Source: Hevea brasiliensis
Taxonomy: Eukaryota; Streptophyta; Magnoliopsida; Malpighiales; Euphorbiaceae
Direction of reading: 5' to 3'
Assembly: GCF_030052815.1 (NCBI RefSeq)
Contig: NC_079510.1
Span: 47,086,725-47,150,724 of the forward strand
DNA length: 64,000 nt
Shown here: one piece after another, positions 59,650-64,000 of the stretch
Numbering within the stretch: position 1 is the stretch's first letter
Layout: each line of letters starts with the position of its first letter
Program-made: the position numbers and the translations under genes
The notes under the pieces: generated by a model
What the model was told of the DNA's origin: nothing
The model's database searches: none
Seen by the model: the letters and a program-made list of their open reading frames with translations, nothing else

Positions 59650-60062
59650 TAGGGGCGAGCATTATTTGTTCAAACCGAATAAACCGAACCGAGCAGTTTT
59701 AATTCGGTAATTCGATTTTTTTTTTAAAATAATTCGGTTTGATTCGATTTTGAAGAGAAAAAAGTTAGTTAAACCGAACCGAATAGAATAGTAATTTTTA
59801 TATTCAAATAGAACTAAATTGAACCGAACTGATTTTTGAATTGATTTATTTTTATGAGGAATTTATAAATTATATGTAATTATATATATATATAAATAAA
59901 TTGTTTAATTTCATTGATTAATAGTTATTCGGTTTAAACTAAAGTTAAAATTAGACCAAATAACTTGAAAATCAAGTTTAAATTAAAAAATCAATTAAAA
60001 ATAAAAATCAATCGGTTTGAATAGAACCGAATCGAAATAGAGTGATTCAGTTCGATTCGATT
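59650..60062. repeat. hAT-like CCGAACCGAA element, cut on its right side
   Basis: The left edge reads ATAGGGGCGAGCATTATTTG, followed by AAACCGAATAAACCGAACCG, and the body matches 3903-4425. It stops at TTCGATTCGATT where TGTAATACCCC begins, so the right part appears to have been displaced by insertion of the next element. Confidence 0.5.
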
Positions 60063-60920
60063 TGTAATACCCCTATATGCATAGCCTGGTATATTACACT
60101 GTTCCGGTAACCGGTGTCGGTCTAAACAATTAAGGGGATCATAACCATATGTAAGACACCTAGAAAAGCCCTAAATGAAAATAAATAGTAATTATCAGAT
60201 AGTTAAGTATAAATAAGAAAAACAGAGCATAAAAGGTTAAATGAGCTAGGAGTCACAGCGATGGGTGACCTTCCTGGGAAGTGACTGCGAGGTCAGTCAT
60301 AACCCTAATTTTGAATGGAAAATTGTGACACCGCGGTTGTCGACACCATATTTTGGCCGATCCCCAGAATCAATAAACTTCGAAACCGATCCCCAGCACT
60401 AAGTCTCTCCTTGCCATTTAACCACATTTCCGATCTCTCTTCACAGAGAATTGAATCAATGCTAAGCCCTCGTATCAGTTAAAGCCTTACCGGTCTATTA
60501 AGTCACTTACCGATCTCTCAAACCCATTGTCGAATCTCCTGACCAGTCAAGTATATTCCTGATCTCTTTTCACAAAAGAAATTGAACTGACACTAGATCT
60601 TTGTTACCAGTTTTATTGCCGATCTCCCTTTCAAAAGTTTAAGAATAATCAAAGGTTCCGTTCCGGTTTAATGATGATTCCGATCTTAAATGTTCAAGCC
60701 AAATTTCCAATTTTAATCAAGTCCCGTTTAGCGTTGGTTCTCTACCGATCTCATGCTCATTGTGTTTTCCGATCTCTCACACTTAGGTTAATAATCACTT
60801 TCAGTTATTTCAACATACTCAGACAATCAAGTGTTTAATAATTTAGAAATTTTCCGATCACAACCATTCATCGAACAAAAGAGGCATTCCATTTCATTTC
60901 ATTTCAAAAATTTGTACAAG

Positions 60921-62787
60921 TTATTCAGCTGGAGGATCACCCCCAGCCTGATCTACATTTTGTCCGTCTCCCCTCTCACCCTCAGCCTCCTCCTCACTCT
61001 CCTCACCTTCATCCTCGGGAGCCAGGTTGGCCATCCAAGAGAAGTCCTCCTCAGGGTAACGCTTCTTGAGCTCAGCCAGGAGATCTCTGTGGGCATTCAC
61101 ATAAGCACCGGCCACTCCTGTCACCATCTCTTCTTCTTTTGCCTTAAGCTCCTCAGTAAGTTGAGCGATGTGAGCAGCTTCGTTGGCCCGGAGCGCCTGA
61201 ACTTCTCCAAGAGCATGATCCCGTTCAGCCAGAACATGAGCTTGTTCGGCCAGCTTGTCCTCATAGTACTTCATCCGCCCCTCAATTTCACATATGTAAT
61301 CCCGAGCAGATGAGAGTTGGGATTGGAGGGAAGCCACTTCCTGACTCTTCTTCTCAACCTCCTTACCCAGGCGGTGAGCTTTTTCCCGGACGATGTGCTG
61401 ATTCACCAAGCACTCTACGTTCAGACTCATGGATCGGGTCAGGATGTCATCAAGGTTGTCAGGAGACAGCCTGTCCCGATCCTCCGGCAGGCAGATGGAA
61501 GACCCCAAGACTTTGGCAAAACTCGGGTTCTCCCGAACAGTCCGGTTCTTCTCCAGGGAAGTGACCAACACTTGAGCGCCACGAGAAAGGGGCCTCACAG
61601 AAGGTTGAGAAGGACCCCCTTCTGTGCTTGGAGCAACTGGAGGAGGTGGAGGCGGCTCTTCTCGGCGAGGAGGAGATCAGACAGCTTCTACGATCGGCGG
61701 TCCCAAAGGTTGAGGCGGGCCTTCTTGTATTTCCCCGGGCTCATGCCTGGGTGTCTGCATTTCCTCGGCTCGCTTCATCTCCCGTACTTTCCGGGAGATC
61801 TCCCTCTTTCGCTTCCGGTTCTCCTTGGAGGCTTCGTCTCTTGTCATACCTGCACAAAGAAGAGGTCAGTGAGATCGCTAAGGTCCTGAGATCTGAGATG
61901 TAGAAAATACCGATGCCGAGGTCAGAGAGCTGAAGCTCGCTATCTTGGCCGGTGATCAACTCCATTGTCCAGTGATGAAGTTCGGCAGTCACTGCATCCA
62001 GGCAAGAGAACTTCTCCCTGCTCGCCTGTTCTTTCATCTCCATCACCATCAGGCCTTCCTCCCTATTCAATACGAGACGCTTCGGAATTAAAGGGCTTTG
62101 GTGTAGCCAGCTACGAGGGAAACCCTCAAAGCCGTTCGGAATTTTGCTTCTTAAAATGAAGAAGCGGTTCTTCCAATTTTTCAGGGAAGAAGGCAGGTCG
62201 GTGAAAAGCCCGCAATGTGGCTTCGCCTGGAAGAACCAGTACTCGTCGTCCTTTCGACGGGTTAATCTATGCAGTTCGGCGAACACTTTAGGCGTAGGAC
62301 GGAATCCTTTAGCTCGGCAGAGGCCTCGGAAGGCTACTAATATCCGCCACGAGTTCGGATGAACTTGGGCGATGCACACTTGGAAAAATTTTAGAACTTC
62401 TTTAAAGAAGTCATCGAGAGGGAACCGCAGCCCGGCTTTTAATTGTTCCTCGTAAACCATGATCATATCGTTCTCTTCAAAGAAGTGATCGGCTCGGTGA
62501 TCGCCGTGACACCGGATGAGTTCATATGAATCGGGCCGAATGTTGTACTCCTGGTTGAACGATTGCAGGTCGGTTTCTTGCAAGATCGACGGCAGCTCGT
62601 CCATAGGAAGGTTCTCTCTCCCTGAAGAAGGCACGTACCTTGATGATGATGCTTGCCCCTGAGCTGGAACCGAGACCCTAGGAGGTTCGGGTCGCACGCT
62701 TGGCCCAACCACCTCTACTTCATCCGATGACCATGAAACGTGAACGGAAAGGGGGCTTGCCGCTCTCTGACCTTCGGCGCCTCTCAT
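60921..62787 (-). pseudogene. Spliced TE gene, Putative gypsy type transposon family, with one in-frame stop
   Basis: Two exons, 62787-61911 and 61849-60921, are separated by a 61-bp intron (donor G|GTATTTTC, acceptor TTTGTGCAG). They form one frame of 602 codons including the terminator, broken only by TGA at 61677-61679 (codon 350). Exon 1 carries the family core: SYELIRCHGDHRADHFFEEN, VYEEQLKAGLRFPLDDFF and VHPNSWRILVAFRGLC. Exon 2 begins MTRDEASKENRKRKREISRK, then a Pro-rich linker, a long coiled coil (about 61400-61130) and an acidic tail (EDEGEESEEEAEGE). This matches the PF04195-type gag-like proteins of plant retroelements. ATG 62787 is chosen because a TATAAATA box at 62944-62951 puts the upstream ATG at 62940 before the likely transcription start. 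Confidence 0.75.
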
Positions 62788-62943
62788 TTTCAAAGGAAGT
62801 AAAGAATTTAAAGTAAAAGAAGGATCAAAACCCTTACCGGAGCTTGATCGGTGTCGGAAGAGCTTGAAAAATCGAGAGAATTTTGAAGTCGCTCGCGAGG
62901 TGCTGAAAAGGACGTAAGAGAGCAACTGGCTAACCCCCACCCC

Positions 62944-62951
62944 TATTTATA
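62944..62951 (-). promoter_or_regulatory. TATA box of the TE gene
   Basis: The minus strand reads GAGTATAAATAGGGG about 157 bp upstream of the chosen start codon. A second TATA-like TATATATA is at 63845-63852 on the same strand. Confidence 0.55.
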
Positions 62952-63214
62952 CTCGTCCGAGCATTTAATGCTCACGATGTTCCAGGTGGTGCATCGGATA
63001 GCGGGACTTGCCAGCTGTTCTGACACGCCTCACGAATATTCCCAAGATTCCATGAAGAGATCGGTTAATTATAGAGCGGCAGATCAAGGTGTTTTGAATT
63101 ACGGATCGAATAAGTGTCATTCAAATGAAGAATCAGATCGGATAATCACATAAGAAATCGAAAAATAATTAATGCAATAATAATAAGATGATAATCGACA
63201 AAATAAAATCTTTA

Positions 63215-63360
63215 TTTCCAAAAGATCGGATTACATCATTTGGGCGATCTCAAGAGATCAGATTACATTTCCAAAAGTCAGATTACATCATTTGGGCGAT
63301 CTCAAGATCGAATTACATTAAAGATCTGATTACATCAAAAGGCCGATCTCTAAAGATCAG
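63215..63360. repeat. Short tandem repeat, period about 53 bp
   Basis: Units start TTTCCAAAAGATCGGATTAC at 63215 and TTTCCAAAAGTCAGATTAC at 63268. Both continue ATCATTTGGGCGATCTCAAG. A third, shorter unit follows from about 63317 (AAAGATCTGATTACATCAAA). Confidence 0.85.
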
Positions 63361-63437
63361 CGGAACATCCTATCTAAAGGGCCTATGTCAAAGCCTAGAT
63401 TGTGACTGATCCAAAGGGTGTCATCGACTAGAACCGA

Positions 63438-63498
63438 GCCGCTGTCGGAACACCCAATGTGGAGGAAAGCCGCTGTCGGAACACCCAATATGGTGAGA
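63438..63498. repeat. Direct repeat, period 31 bp
   Basis: GCCGCTGTCGGAACACCCAA occurs at 63438 and again at 63469. Confidence 0.9.
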
Positions 63499-64000
63499 AG
63501 CTGAATAAACTTGGAAGAGCAACCGCTAAGGGTCGGCGGAACATTAGCAGTTTTCTCGGCCGAAATCGGTTCGCCGATTATACCGGTCGAACGACTCGAG
63601 ATCGGCACGATCGAGGTCCGCGATCCAGATCGGTTAATTAGTCCAGTTCTCTCACCATCATCAGATAAGGTTATCACGATTATTCGATCACCGGGATCGT
63701 AAATTTTCGATCGGGGAATAAAGCGGTCCATCGGAAAGGGATCAACAGCCACAATCATGGCCGGAACTACTGCCGGAGCAGCTAGAACAGGAAAGTAAGA
63801 AGGAAGAGAGGAAAATCGAATAAGGAAAGTCTCTTCTGTCAGGGGTATATATAGGGGAAAATTGGGCATTTATTGCTAAGCAGAAAACGAAGTGGACACT
63901 TCGGGAATCGAGGGGAATTAATGTTAATGCTTTGACCGGACCGGGCCTGATTAAGGGAAGGATTGAAATAATAGAGATCGGAAGATGGGAGACCGGTATG

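Larger units (their letters stand above)
60063..64000 (-). mobile_element. Large retroelement with gag-like gene, runs past the window
   Basis: It begins at TGTAATACCCC (60063) beside the broken hAT-like repeat and contains a minus-strand spliced gag-like gene. Its flanks are studded with CCGATC/GATCGG motifs. Tandem repeats at 63215-63360 (period 53) and 63438-63498 (period 31) lie upstream of the gene. The opposite end is not in the window, so LTRs or terminal repeats cannot be paired. Confidence 0.55.

Noticed and set aside
63357..63869. 170-codon minus-strand frame
   Set aside because: It overlaps tandem repeats and a TATA-like box upstream of the TE gene; no domain is visible and its composition follows the repeated GATCGG motif.

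Overview
This is a plant nuclear window. It is AT-rich, its genes carry GT-AG introns, and it encodes plant-only families (BES1/BZR1, OVATE, HsfA4, G-type lectin receptor kinase) among LTR-retrotransposon and MITE debris. The protein families point to a eudicot. A member of Malpighiales/Euphorbiaceae such as rubber tree or cassava would fit, but that is a guess from general resemblance.

Layout. 1-6.1 kb is repeat-rich: a 1.75-kb solo LTR with a 5-bp target-site duplication, old LTR-like debris, an inverted-repeat element and a probable LINE 3' end. 6.4-39.7 kb is the genic half. It holds an FCP1/SCP-type HAD phosphatase (+), a small secreted Cys-rich protein (-), a five-exon FYVE-SYLF protein (+), a two-exon BES1/BZR1 homologue (-), a two-exon class A4 heat-shock factor (+), an OVATE family protein (-), a four-exon secreted protein of unknown function (+) and an intronless G-type lectin receptor kinase (-). 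These genes do not form an operon or an evident cluster; they are ordinary neighbours, several of them regulators (brassinosteroid, heat/ROS, OVATE/KNOX, membrane trafficking).

40-59 kb is a degenerate tandem array upstream of the kinase. Two nearly identical 2.8-kb segments (43330-48716 and 55367-58169) each carry a truncated copy of the kinase 3' end and a short GC-richer island that occurs four times in the array. One segment holds a 2.6-kb solo LTR that is absent from the other. A deleted Ty3/Gypsy (Athila-like) element lies exactly at the junction of the two segments. 59-64 kb is a hAT-like repeat cut by a second, larger element. That element carries a spliced gag-like gene (Putative gypsy type transposon family) with a single in-frame stop, and it runs off the window.

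I saw no tRNA, rRNA, CRISPR or prokaryotic-type feature. The most unusual structure is the duplication/retroelement junction at 43-58 kb with its embedded receptor-kinase fragments. Nothing here amounts to a clearly new biochemical system.
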